Source: Dichotomocladium elegans
Taxonomy: Eukaryota > Mucoromycota > Mucoromycetes > Mucorales > Lichtheimiaceae
DNA: 64,000 nt
Assembly: GCA_025716815.1 (NCBI GenBank)
Contig: JAIXMN010000006.1
Span: 1,116,001-1,180,000, forward strand
Direction: 5' to 3'
In this document: piece by piece, positions 10,525 to 22,522 of the stretch
Position numbering within the stretch: position 1 is the first letter of the stretch
Layout: each line of letters opens with the position of its first letter
Program-made: the position numbers and the translations under genes
Notes under the pieces: model-generated
Told to the model about the DNA's origin: nothing
Databases searched by the model: none
Seen by the model: the letters and a program-made list of their open reading frames with translations, nothing else

Positions 10525-11684
10525 ATGCTCCTTATCACCAGCGCCGACCACTTCATTGGCCATAGCATCGCCTCCCACCTAGCCCGACACGAGGCCCTCC
10601 GCCCGAGCCTACGACTCATATGCGAGAACAAGACGCCCTGCCTCAATTTCGCCGCCAAAGGCATGGACGTCCGTCAGGTTGATTACACCCATCCCAACGA
10701 TCTGTCCTTAGCCTTCCGAGGGGTCGACCATATGATTCTCGCCATTGGCAACGAAGAACATCGGGTTTCCATCTGCGAGAAGCTTTGCCGAGTTGCCAGC
10801 CGATCGGGTGTCAAGTCCATTATTTGTATATCCCATGTTGGTGCCGTGTCGACCGAACATACATTCCTTCAGCAATATGCCGCCATTGAAGATCAGGTCA
10901 TCAACGCAAACTGCGAATGGACCATCCTCAGGTTAGTTAGTTAGCTTTACTCTCTCTATCGCATGTATCCCCTTCCCCGGACTTACCTCCTCAATTCATT
11001 CCAAATGCTACAGACCCGACTGGATCCATCAAAACTTCCACCACTGGGCCACATTTATTGAGAAATACCGGCGCATGGCACTTCCTCTGCCGCAGGATGC
11101 GGAGCTCTGCCCGATTGATATCATCGACCTATGTCAAGTCGTCGAGAACATCGTCCTCTCGTCCACCGCCCCAAAGCACATCGTCGCTGCTCTTCCTGAC
11201 CAACACGCCGGCCAGGTCTATACCCTTACCGGCACTGACCCTGTCACAGGAAAAGAGATGGTCCAGCATCTGATTGCTGCCACAGGATTCACAAAGTTTG
11301 CATACCAGAACATTCGACCCATGGACACAGACTACTATCTGTTTCAGCTGCCCATGGATATTTGGTTTGATGCACGCATCAAGCGAGAACAACGCCAAAT
11401 CTATAATGATACACTTGATGGATTCGACTATAGCACCCGAGCATTTGCTGCACCAACAGGTTAGTTTCTTTTCTTACAAAAAAAGCATCAACGTCAAGCA
11501 CATTTCACTCAATCAAAGCCCTACAGCCACACAGAAGGATACTTGGCTCGATTACTTTGACTGGGTGCGCTCCACTGCCAGCAGCGTCTCTGTTCCCCAT
11601 GCACCCGTCCTATTATCACGCCCGGTGCGTCCCATCCACGAGTTCTTTCAAGAAAATGCCAATAGCTTCAAGCCTCGCGTATAG
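10525..11684 (+). CDS. NmrA-like NAD(P)-binding (atypical SDR) protein
   Basis: Three exons, 10525-10931, 11014-11459, 11527-11684, give 336 residues. The N terminus MLLITSADHFIGHSIASHL is a Rossmann first strand and helix with a weak glycine motif, as in NmrA/HSCARG-type proteins that bind dinucleotides as sensors or reductases. It continues with VDYTHPNDLSLAFRGVDHMI, SGVKSIICISHVGA and a C-terminal half with GQVYTLTGTDPVTGKEM, a typical NmrA-family segment. The conserved SDR catalytic Tyr-x-x-x-Lys is not obvious, which fits a sensor-like or atypical enzyme. It could equally be an NADPH-dependent reductase of quinones or similar. No close functional partner is nearby. Confidence 0.85.
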
Positions 11685-12267
11685 AAATATCTATGTCTAA
11701 AGAAAACAAAACAAAACAAAAAAAAGGAGAGAGAGAGCGCGTACATTATGTGTGGCTTTATAGCATTAGTATATATAGAAATGAACGACATCCAAGTCTA
11801 TTATTATTTACTGCATTGTCAAGTTTAATATCCTTTGCAACGTCGTAGTCTCCCTGTCACCCGCTTGTCCATGCACACTACTCCTACCGCTTAGAGTTTT
11901 GGCTGCATCTCATTGCTTTAAGGATTAGTAAGGAGAGGACAAGATCCACGCCTATTCTTAGACAGGCTTACATACCCCCTCCCCCCCTCCATGTGTGTTC
12001 GACGGGTGAATGGCCATCTTCTGCATGTAATGTGCGCGCCCATGCACACAAAGCCCATCTGACGTTGAGCCAGAAAATGCAAGGACTGAGCTGGAAACCT
12101 CCCAACCTAACCCCACCCCATACTCCTTTATCATGGCTCCTTGAGGGCGTCTTTTGCCCTCGTGATGTTGCGTTGCGTCCGTTCTCGGTGATCAATGGCT
12201 GAGTAGATGAAACCATGTCCTGTACGTAGCTTGTTTATTTTGCAATCTATATACGGTTACAATGCTG
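11685..12267. other. Intergenic, 3' regions of convergent genes
   Basis: Between the 3' ends of the NmrA-like and glycine cleavage H genes. It has an A-rich stretch at 11700-11725 and polypyrimidine runs near 11975. No gene or RNA was recognised. Confidence 0.6.
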
Positions 12268-13065
12268 CTATTCGCTGTCCTTGGTCGTCTCAACATAGGC
12301 TGCATACGCCTCCTCGTCCATCCACTCGTCCGCCTCTTCAGGGCTGGTCATCTTGATTTGAGCAAACCAACCTTTGTTGTGTATAAGGACTTATTCTTCA
12401 ATGCAACAAACAAACAAGAGAACCTTACCATCAACCTCGGGGCTCTTGTTGATTAATGAAGGATCGTCTGTCAGCTTTTCATTCACGTTAATAATGATCC
12501 CCGAGACAGGTGCATAGACGTCACAGGCTGCCTTAACCGATTCGACGGCGCCTATCTGATCTATAATTATATGTGTAATGCATGTTATTTCTCGCTATTT
12601 ATATCTATGTTTGTATATGTGTGCGTGTCTGGTTCTGTTTACCATCCTTCTTGACTGTATCGCCGATGATGGGAACTTCAACAAACACAACGTCACCGAG
12701 GGCTCTATATAGAAAAAAGAAAGAGAGCCAGATCGTGTAGCGTCAGTTCATCTGGATCGCTGGACAGACGATTGCATGTACTTTTGCGCATAGTCAGTGA
12801 TTCCAATGGTTCCGTTCCCTTGGTTATCCACAATGAGCCACTCGTGATTCTTGGTGAACCGCGTCTTCACTGCACAAGATGAATGGCTGAGCCGATATGG
12901 CAACACGTGCGTCTAGTCTGCTTCTCTCTCTCACTCACCCGCGAGCGTGCTCATTCGTGGTAAGCTGGACTTGCACCAGCCCAAAGCGGGTCGATGCCAG
13001 GATGTCATCCTTGCATAGGGTGATGACCTTGCCACATTCAGGAGTCCGTATGTTCCCCTAAACAT
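12268..13065 (-). CDS. gcvH: Glycine cleavage system H protein, mitochondrial
   Basis: Five exons on the minus strand, 13065-12939, 12869-12782, 12704-12643, 12560-12429, 12371-12268, give 170 residues with closed phases. The first ~43 residues are Arg/Ser-rich without acidic residues, a mitochondrial presequence. The H-protein fold follows: [26 protein letters not shown], and the lipoyl site [18 protein letters not shown] with the modified Lys at 102. It ends EEAYAAYVE. It carries the aminomethyl group between the P, T and L proteins of the glycine cleavage complex in the mitochondrial matrix, on a lipoyl arm. It is divergent from the 5-oxoprolinase gene across 642 bases. Confidence 0.97.
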
Positions 13066-13707
13066 TGTATCTTGAGAAGAGAAGAAGAGGGGAAATGAAA
13101 TGGGACACTGTCTTGGGCGAAAAAAAAGAGACACACACTCTCTAAGCATATACACAAACAATCGGTCGAATTATTTGTTGCCGTGCTCAAAAGACTGAAC
13201 CCTTGCCATCTTGGAGGGTTATACATTCCGTTTATAAGCCGAGACAGGGAACGTTTTATTGAATGGGACAGATTACTGCTAATAACCTTGCAGAGCCATA
13301 TCCTTAGTCATGATAGATCAACGAGCCCTGACTTTATTTTTTATCATAAAAACGAGCGTTGCTTTGTTTTAGTCTACCCGGCTGCCTGCGGTAATCTGCC
13401 AAAAAAAATTGCAACGCCAAAAGAAAGAAAGAAAACACGGTCTTGGTTGTGTATCCGCGTAGCAAGCAAAATGATGCCCCACCCGTGCCTTGCATAATTT
13501 GGAGCATTTTCTGCATAGCAGCAGATTCGAAACTCCTCTCCCCTCTTCCCATCTCCCCACATCCCCCCCCACACACACACACACAGACACACACAAAGTG
13601 GCGGTCTTTGAAACGCAATTAGTTTCACTTTCACTCTTGGTGTCAACCCGTCCTTTTTTGGTTCTGCTCAAAGCGACACGGTCTCGATTGTTTCCTTTCC
13701 CAACGCA
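13066..13707. other. Shared upstream region of gcvH and 5-oxoprolinase genes
   Basis: A divergent intergenic region. It contains a C-rich and (CA)n tract at about 13563-13597 within the leader side of the oxoprolinase gene. No specific regulatory element could be assigned. Confidence 0.5.
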
Positions 13708-16700
13708 ATGACTTCTCAAAAATTGACCATTTGCATCGATCGCGGTGGAACGTTTACTGACTGCATTGGGTTTCTTGGCAAGCCGGGCAAGCCGGAAACA
13801 CGTGAGTTTGTCGTGAAACTTCTTTCCGAAGACCCTGCCAATTACAAGGACGCTCCTACCGAGGGAATCCGTCGCATTGTCGAACTAGCGACTGGAAAGA
13901 CCCTTCCTCGCCATCAGCCTGTCCCGACAGAAATGATTGGTATACTTTTGTAAAGTTGCTCTTGCTGTCCCGCTGCTACTGATGGCAAGCTGCTGCCCCT
14001 CTCCCCCCTCCGGGTGGGTTTGTTTGACAAACAATAGATAGTGTTCGGATGGGCACCACCGTGGCGACCAACGCCCTTTTGGAACGCAAGGGCGAAAAGT
14101 GTGCCTTTATTACCACCAAAGGCTTCCGTGACCTGCTCGTGATTGGTAAATATCAAAGGAGACCATAGCACTGAACAATCTAAAAAAAAAAAAAACGAAC
14201 TCATTATTCACTCGTTCGACATGAAGGCAATCAATCTCGACCTCGGATTTTCGATTTGTCAATCACGAAGCCGGAAGTTCTCCAGAAATGTGTGGTGGAG
14301 ATTGATGAACGGTGGGTTAAAGGACCCTCCAGCGGTTATTATAGCCCATGCTGACTCACAATGAAATATAGCGTTCTTCTGCTGAACTCAGCGGCTGCCA
14401 TCGACCGGGTTGATAACCCGGAGCAAATCCCCGGGGCTGTGGAAGGCATTTCAGGCGAATGGCTTCAGGTGCTCCGAAAACCAGGTTTGACGAGACCAGG
14501 TGCAATATAGATATGATGTGATGACTCATCCGCGTCACTATTCCTTAGATCCCGAGACTGTTAGGCAACAGCTACGGGCTCTCTACGACGACGGTTTCCG
14601 GAGCATTGCCGTCTGTTTGATGCACTCCTACACTTTTCCAGGTTTGGAGCCAAGGACTGGGGGATTCGGCATGGTCGAATCGTCTTTGACTGGATCATTG
14701 TATCATTAGATCACGAGATCCTTGTCGGCGCTCTTGCTGAAGATATTGGCTTCACTCATATTTCGTTGTCACACGCCGTGATGCCAATGGTTAAGATCGT
14801 CCCCCGCGGTGCATCTGCAACTGCAGATGCCTACCTAACCCCTTGTATCAAGAAGTACATTCAGGGCTTTGTTAGCGGATTCGACAATGGCTTCGCCAAC
14901 AAGACAACAAAGCTGCAATTCATGCAGAGTGATGGTGGATTGGTCCCCGTCGACAAATTCTCCGGCTTCCGCGCTATCTTGTCTGGTCCGGCCGGTGGTG
15001 TCGTCGGTTATAGCGCGACGTCATGGGACGATATCAATGAGCCCGTAATAGGATTTGATATGGGTGGGACGAGCACAGGTAACTGCTATGCATTTTTTTG
15101 CACTGAAATGAAAGGCTGACACTCGTTTATATAAAAGATGTGTCGCGTTACGGAGGAGCCTTTGAACACGTCTTTGAGACTACAACAGCTGGTGTGACCA
15201 TCCAGGCTCCACAACTGGATATCAACACCGTTGCAGCCGGTGGTGGTTCTATGCTGTTCTTCAAAAACGGCATGTTTGTGGTCGGGCCTGAGGTAATAAG
15301 GACTCGATGATTGTATCCCTAATCTCGTCCTATGTTAACGCTGTCCCTTCCCCAATCCAACTTTTCCTATTCTGATAGAGTGCGGGAGCACATCCTGGAC
15401 CGGCTTGTTATAGGTATCAACTATGGATAGGATACGGTTATATCAGTAGCATGCAGCTAATATCTTCGGCAGGAAGGGAGGTCCGCTCGCTGTGTCCGAT
15501 GCCAATCTCTTTCTGGGACGTCTCCTACCTGACTATTTCCCAAAGATCTTTGGCCCGAACGAAAACGAGCCTCTTGATGTTGAAATTGTAAAAGAAAAAT
15601 TTACGAAACTTGCAAACGAGATAAACGCTGCAAATCCGGACGACCAAAAGTCGGTCGACGAGGTTGTTTATGGCTTTATCAAGGTTGCCAACGAGACAAT
15701 GTGCCGACCTATTCGGTCATTAACTGAGGCCAAAGGACACAACACAAGCAATCATACACTTGCTGTCTTTGGCGGTGCGGGTGGTCAGCACGGTAGGCTT
15801 CGAAGGTCACATGGTATATGTGTTACTCGGTCAGTAATTAAATTGCATGTAGCTTGCGGAATCGCCAGAAATTTGGGAATCGGAAAGATCATCTTGTATC
15901 GACACAGCTCGATTTTATCCGCATTTGGCCTTGCTCTTGCGGACGTTGTTCACGAAGTGCAGGAGCCGTCTGCCGAGATTCTTTCCCGAGAGTCCCTGCC
16001 CCGCCTGCAGGAGCGTGTGGAGGCACTTACCAAGAGTAGCATGACAGAACTATCGGAAAATCAAGGTTTCGCTCTTTCCGATATTTCCACAGAAGTGTAC
16101 CTCAACTTGCGCTACGAGGGAACTGACTGTGCGCTCATGACCCTCAAACCTGCTGACTCATGGGACTTTGAGTCGACCTTTATGCAATTGTATAAGCAGG
16201 AGTTTGGCTTTGCTCTCACGGACCGCAAGATCGTGGTCGATGATATCCGCGTGCGTGGCATAGGACATACCATGGGTGGCGACAGACGGCTAACCCCAAA
16301 ACATGAGCTCCAGACCCTGGAAGTAAAAGAAGTCGATCCAAAGTCGATGCGAGATGCTGTTACTTCTGTCTACTTTGAAACCGGCAGGGACGATAATGTT
16401 CCCATCTATCGGCTGAACAAACTTCCAGCGGGAACAAATGTCCCCGGCCCTGCGATCATTATCGACGCAACAGCGACAATTGTTGTCGAACCCTCGTGCT
16501 CAGCTTTGGTCACCTCGCAGCATATCACCATCACCGTTGGCAAGGGAGAGAAGACGAGGGTGACTACAGAAATGGAGCCCATCCAGCTCTCCATATTTTC
16601 CCACAGGTTCATGAGTATCGCCGAACAGATGGGCCGCAGTTTGCAGAAGACTGCTATCAGTACAAACATCAAGGAGCGTCTGGGTAATGAATGTTGTGTA

Positions 16701-18881
16701 AGCCTGCCACCCACGCATTGACCCTATTTTATGTCCTAGATTTCTCATGTGCTCTTTTTGGCCCTGAGGGCGGCTTGGTGGCCAATGCTCCTCATTTGCC
16801 AGTCCATCTGGGCGCGCTAAGTCATGCAGTAACATATCAAATGAACTATTATCGGGATGATCTTCATGAGGGCGATGTAATCATGACAAATCATCCCGCA
16901 GCAGGAGGCTCTCACTTGCCTGGTAAAGAGGCCTCGGAGGGGGGTCCATAAAGATTCGCCTCGACGCATGATGCGTCTCTAAACAAACGAACAAAAATAG
17001 ATATTACCATCATCACACCCGTATTTGACAAAGGCAAGATCGTGTTCTTTGTGGCCTCCCGTGCTCATCACGCGGATATTGGTGGTCTTACAGCAGGTGA
17101 GAGGCAATTGCGAGCGAAAAAAGAAGGAAACGACGCACGCTAATAAACTATTCTATTCAGGGTCAATGCCACCGTTTTCCAAAGAGGTCAATATGAAATG
17201 AGCCATACAGAATTTTACGACCCCTTGACTCATTTCTTAAAACAAACAATAATAGCTCTACCAAGAGGGCGCTGCAATCAGATCATTCAAGGTTGTGGAA
17301 AACGGTAAATTTGATGCGGCCGGAATCAAGCACTACCTTTACGATGTACCTGGATCCTATCCCGGCTGCTCCGGCACCCGATTGCTTCGCGACAATATAT
17401 CAGGTGAGGAATGACTGACATCCATGTCGTTTGCTTCAGCCGCAGCGCTTTCTCATATAACCGATCCGACCGTGAACTCTAGACATCAAGGCCCAGATTG
17501 CTGCGAACCAAAAGGGCATCAATCTCGTGAAGTCGCTTATCGAGGAGTACTCGCTGGAGGTGGTGCAAGCGTATATGGGCCATATCCGGGCGAATGCTGA
17601 GAGCGCCGTCCGCGAGTTGCTCAAGGATGTGGGCCAGCAGCACAAGGGCGAAGCATTGACGGCTGTTGACTATATGGACGATGGCACGCCGATCCGCCTC
17701 AAGATTACAATTGATGAAGCAACGGGGAATGCAGTGTTTGACTTTGACGGCACTGGCCCGGAAGTCTATGGTAATACAAATACGCCCGAAAGTGTATGCT
17801 ACAGCGCCATCATCTACTGTGTTCGGTGCCTCGTCGCGCAGGATATTCCCCTAAACTCCGGCTGCCTTGTGCCCATCGATATCCGCATTCCACCAAAATC
17901 CATTCTCAGTCCATCGGAGACGTGTGCTGTCGTCGGCGGCAATGTGCTGACGAGCCAACGCATTGTCGATGTGGTTCTCAAGGCATTCGGTGCGTGTGCA
18001 GCTAGCCAGGGCGACTGCAACAATCTTACCTTTGGCAAGAACGATACCAACAAAGGCGCCGGTTGGGGCTACTATGAGACCATTGCTGGCGGTAAGAAGG
18101 AAAGGAGCGCATAGGGGTGGGGCCGACCTTCCGGCCTACCAAAAGGCAGCTTTTGCTTAATTCTGGGGCAAACCTTTAGGGCATGGTGCGGGACCAGGCT
18201 GGAGTGGACAGGATGGTGTACACACGGTAAAAAAATGAAAAATTGCTTTTACACGCAAAAAGCAACCCATCATGGGTGTGCATGTGTATGAACTGGCTGA
18301 CTTTTTTTTTTTTTCTTTTTACCTGTACAGCACATGACGAATACTCGTATTACCGATCCGGAGATATTCGAGCGACGATACCCTGTGCTCTTGCGCGAGT
18401 TCTCCATTCGGCAGGGTAACAATATCGATGTTTTTGTACCCGTCGGTCACCTCACTGAGAACCCTTTGTTTTATTTCTATTGGCCTTATCTACAGGATCG
18501 GGTGGTGAAGGCTACTATCGCGGTGGTAACGGTGTGGTCCGAGATATTGAGTTTCTCGAGGACGGTATAGAGGTGTCGATCTTGTCGGAGCGACGTGTCT
18601 TTAGGCCCTATGGTCTAAAGGGTGGTGGAGATGGCAAGCCTGGACTGAACCTATGGATTCGGCACCAGGGCGACACGTTGCTCACGCTGAATCTGTCGGG
18701 TAAAAATACAGCCCTCTTTGGAAAGGGGGATCGCATCATTATTCAGACGCCTGGCGGCGGAGGATTCGGTTCTCCTGATCATGCGGCACCGAAGAGGTCA
18801 GCCCGCTCTCCTGCCCCGCATCCCATTGTGAAAGCCAGTGGAAGCTTGGGAGCATACAAGGAGATGCAAGAGAGTACATAA
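13708..18881 (+). CDS. OXP1: 5-oxoprolinase (ATP-hydrolysing), HyuA-HyuB fusion
   Basis: Eighteen exons: 13708-13939, 14038-14145, 14227-14311, 14372-14484, 14549-14641, 14710-15078, 15138-15292, 15379-15413, 15473-15792, 15853-16683, 16740-16922, 17001-17096, 17161-17186, 17256-17403, 17483-18091, 18180-18226, 18331-18415, 18496-18881. All phases close, giving 1306 residues, the normal length. The HyuA-like half starts [13 protein letters not shown], with [15 protein letters not shown] and [16 protein letters not shown]. The HyuB-like half follows from about residue 780 ([41 protein letters not shown]) to GGGGFGSPD. The enzyme opens 5-oxoproline to glutamate with ATP in the glutathione cycle. 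The family also holds hydantoinases, so substrate is by homology. Confidence 0.96.
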
Positions 18882-18934
18882 CATGTGACTGCAGCATTTT
18901 CGCGTGCCCTTTGGGTCAGCTGCTTGTCCTCAAG

Positions 18935-18957
18935 AGAGGGAGAGAGAGAGAGAGGAA
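18935..18957. repeat. (GA)n tract in 3' region
   Basis: A short purine (GA) run just downstream of the oxoprolinase stop codon, likely within its 3' untranslated region. Confidence 0.7.
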
Positions 18958-19065
18958 ATAAATAATATTGGAAAAATGTCAAACTCTATGCAGACTCTTT
19001 TTTTTTTTTCTGACAAAGACCATGCTTTATCGTCAATATGACATGCAATATTTACAGATGAATCA

Positions 19066-19090
19066 TGTGTGTGTGTGTGTGTGTGTGAAA
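19066..19090. repeat. (GT)n microsatellite
   Basis: About ten GT units lie immediately next to the 3' end of the minus-strand gene that stops at 19095, between two convergent genes. Confidence 0.9.
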
Positions 19091-19094
19091 GAGA

Positions 19095-20067
19095 CTATGA
19101 CGATGCAGAGATATGGTCCGTGAGCCTATATGGGTTCCCAGGATTCACAGTGATGTTTTCTACCATGAGGAGGAGTGTGGTTTTGCGGGGCATCATGTCG
19201 TTGTCGTCTTCTTCTGAGGATGTCCGGATGGTGACCTCAACAAATAAAGGAAATTGCTGGAAAAAGCCCTCCATGTCCTCTGTGATCAGCGGCTGGCCAT
19301 TCTCGAGTTGGTGGTAAGTATAGACGTGGCCTGTTCGGACCTTGACGAGCGCTTTCGAAATTCCTGGAAAGGCGTGTTGTTTCAGCTGACCCAGAATTTG
19401 GTTTGCAACACACTCAACGCTGTCCTCCAGAATAGGCAAGGTCGGGTCGTCCTCCTGCTTTCCGTAGATCTTCTGCTCCAGCCAGTCCTCAAACACCCGT
19501 GAGATGAACGACGCCGCCTTTGTGTTGCTGTTGCCAAGTGTTGGAAGCTATTACCAAAGAAAAAGACAAAAACATTCCCCGCCACAAAAAAAGGTAAGCA
19601 AAAAAAAGCTTCCAACGTCGATGGGGGGGAGAGAGGGATTAGATGGTTTACAGATATGAACCGATTACCGCCGTCCATAAAGTATGTGTTTTGGTAGCAA
19701 GATGCGTTGCTCATCTCGTCCTCGTCAAAGGCGGTGTCGGTGTCATCTTCTTCAGAGTCTTGATATGACATTTGCACAATAGTATCCGTTCGATACTGGA
19801 CGGTTTTATCGTCGAGTGTGGTTGGTATGTGTTTCTCTGGGACATTCATTAGCGAGCCCAAGAAAACAGTTCCATAGATTTTTTTTTTATCCTACCCAAG
19901 CTGGTCAACATAATTGTTTCTGGAAACTTTAAAAAAAGCGCGGGGAAAGAGCTGCGTTTTTTTTTTTCCCAGTTTTTTATACCTTTTCCCCAGGTTGCTT
20001 TGCTGCAACCGATGAAGGAGCATCTTAAAACCTTCTTTTTTCTTATTTTTCCGGGTGTGGGGGCCAT
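19095..20067 (-). CDS. Unrecognised protein, about 248 residues
   Basis: Best model, minus strand: 20067-19983, 19919-19896, 19836-19652, 19547-19095, with GT-AG introns of 63, 59 and 104 bases and closed phases. The two large 3' exons are secure. The two small 5' exons are an inference; starts at 19861 or 20131 are alternatives. The protein has a basic N terminus (GKIRKKKVLR), an acidic stretch (SEEDDTDTAFDEDEM, residues ~72-87), and a folded-looking C-terminal half (FISRVFEDWLEQKIYG, GISKALVKVRTGHVYTYHQLE, PLFVEVTIR) with a second acidic patch. No signal peptide or membrane span is seen. I do not recognise the family. It lies 102 bases from the 3' end of the transporter gene on the same strand and converges on the oxoprolinase gene. 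Confidence 0.65.
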
Positions 20068-20169
20068 CTGTTATCGATCCGATGATTTCCTCAAAATGGC
20101 ATGTCCATTTGACAAAAGCTGTCATTCCCACGCTGTCCTTCTATTGCTTCTTATCTCCCATCTTTTTCT

Positions 20170-21819
20170 TTATTTCTTGCTCTTAGTCTTGCCGCCCACC
20201 GTAAAAAGCAAAACACAACCGATGACCAACACCGACCCGCAACCCTTGTATGCTGTGAAGCCTGGCAATATGGCATCCGTCAGCCCCTTAAGTACAGCAG
20301 CGCATTGACCAGTTTTCGATCCTACTCACATTGTGCTGAATCCGCCCCACAATACCATACATGGCTAAGAACATATACCAGGATCGCCCGTAGCCCCTGC
20401 AATATGCCAGTAGCAACCTAAGTTCCTTTCTATTAGATCACTTGCTTCCTCTTTCGAACCCCCCTGCCGCTCCTTTGCCAATTTCTTACATTGCCCGTCC
20501 TCTCAATGAGCTCATAGTAGTTCCACGAGTGGGTGGCGTTGGATACGGTTACTAGCACATACATTCCCAGCAACATGACCGTGCTCACCGTAGAATCAAT
20601 TTGCATGAGACTATCCCATCGAGGTACTGTATACACGGCCACCCAGAGTACGGAGAAGAAGGTTGCATAGAGCCCCGTCATGAAGCAGACCCGTGCTGGT
20701 AATGGTGGCGGGACCTGCTTCGACATAATATAATCCGAGTAGACATAGACACAGGCTGGACGTGCATAAAAAAAAAATAACCACAGTCAGCCAAACGGAG
20801 TAGAATATTTTTAGAGCCCTTGTAGATTCTGATCGATTACAATAGAAGAATGTGCCACCGAGAGTCATGATGGTCCCCGCCATCAACTTTGCCGCACCAT
20901 GGTCTTGGTCTGTGTTGGATCCAAAGTTCCCTAGCGAGCTGAGTGCCAGGCCGGCACTTGTCCCGAAGATCGCGAGCCACTGGAAGCGTGTCAGAGTGCG
21001 GCCCATGAAGAAGTACGTCAGGATCGCGCACCAGATCACAACACTGCTGTAGATCACTTGATACATCTAACCAAAGACGATGATCATTGAGGTGAGGAAT
21101 TGAACATCATTGTCTTGCCCTGTGTGTCCTATTTACCCCGCTTCCAACCACCGAGAAACCGAACGTTACGCAGAAATTTGCGACCAAATCGAGCAATGCA
21201 AGCTTGAATACAGACCTGTGCTGGATCGGCCCATCGATCTTCTTTGCCTCAATTATGGTCTCATTATGATTTTCATGGTCACCTTCAAGTACTTCCATGC
21301 TTATTTTGTTACCCTGATTGTGTATGTGCGCGTTGGTTAATCTTTCCCTTTTATGCCACAATCATCTGCGGAGAACATTGTTCGTGTATATTTCAGATTA
21401 CCTCATCCTCTTCGCTCGAAGCAACGACTTTGTAATGGCCTTTCCTCCGTTTTTGAGCCAAGATCACCGGGATGAGGATGCCCACCAGAACCATTCCACC
21501 ATATTGAGAAAGTTGTACGAGATAGTTATCAGCAGCTTTGTTTTTTTGATTTCCACAGAAGCAAATTAGCAGAACGCTAAAGTGAGACGCAGAGATGACG
21601 CTGATATGCTTTACTTGCAGCACCGATGTAAAAGAACCATTGCACGCCCAGCGTCGTGATGAGACCAGTCAAGAGAAAAGAAAGTTGATGAAAGAGAATG
21701 TAGAGCCGGCTGCGATCGAGCCATGGAGTCGCTTGCATCGTGTACTTCTCCTCAAACCTAAAAATCGGAGAGAGTTTTCGGTTGCTGTTAAAGGAAGTCA
21801 GGGGAATAGTGGAATTCAT
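20170..21819 (-). CDS. Drug/metabolite-type transporter (DMT superfamily, SLC35-like)
   Basis: Seven exons on the minus strand: 21819-21615, 21535-21402, 21313-21137, 21066-20841, 20755-20490, 20417-20330, 20261-20170. Phases close, giving 395 residues. The final exon was found by joining AQ to CFTAYKGCGSVLVIG, which restores the last membrane span; ignoring it would stop the protein early. About ten hydrophobic segments are visible, including FLLTGLITTLGVQWFFY, VIYSSVVIWCAILTYFFMG and WLAIFGTSAGLALSSLGN. A hydrophilic acidic loop (residues ~104-145) separates spans 2 and 3. The C terminus ends KTKSKK, a dilysine-type retrieval signal that suggests an early secretory location. The pattern fits SLC35-like solute or nucleotide-sugar transporters; the substrate cannot be told. 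Confidence 0.88.
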
Positions 21820-22522
21820 GTCCCGTTTATTTGATCCGCAACACAAAAAAAAAAAGGTACGTGGGGAAGGAGGGGGGAGAAAAGCACGCGACGATTAAGA
21901 CCCTATCGAACAAAAAGGATCAGCTCGTTTCCTTTCAGCGAAGGGGGGGGTTGTGGAAGTAGGCCGAAAGGCAACCCCAATGAGCGCGAAAACAACGACG
22001 ACCGATTCAAAATCCTTCAACACGCACCCGTGCGACTGCGATAGGCATTCTCTATTACAGGGAGCTATTTTTACTCCTTAGATCCGAGTTCGATCAGTCA
22101 TGATCATCCGAGTGCAATGAGCGTAAGAGAGGACTGTAACTTTTTGGCCATCATACGTTCGAGCGAAAAAAACGTAAGCGCTTCTCTCTGTAAGCGCCCT
22201 TCCAGGTACCATGCTTTCAATGTTCATACGTAGACAGGGACAATGAAGAGCATCGCAACGATCTAAAAGACCTGTTAATGGACGTGTCTGCACCTCCCTC
22301 GTGAGAGATAAATTGCAATACACACACCCCTTGCGGGGCTAACCGACTGAGCAGTGAAGCTCAAAATGATTGGCTCCCATGGGGCCCCTCTCTCTTGTGA
22401 ACCGTGGGGCTAGGATTGACCTCCACTTTATTTCGCGGACTATTCCAATTAAAAAAAAATAACGCCGCCATCCGGCCGAGCAGTAGTAGATTGACCCTGG
22501 ACGTCGCCCAATCGGCCCATTC
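21820..22522. other. Divergent intergenic region
   Basis: Upstream region shared by the DMT transporter and the phosphatase gene. It contains an A-run at 21845-21857 and a G-run near 21945. No gene is supported. Confidence 0.5.

Noticed and set aside
20322..20417. Transporter ending at the TAG at 20322
   Set aside because: The stop lies inside a GTGAGT donor; splicing to 20261 restores the conserved QCFTAYKG segment and last membrane span.
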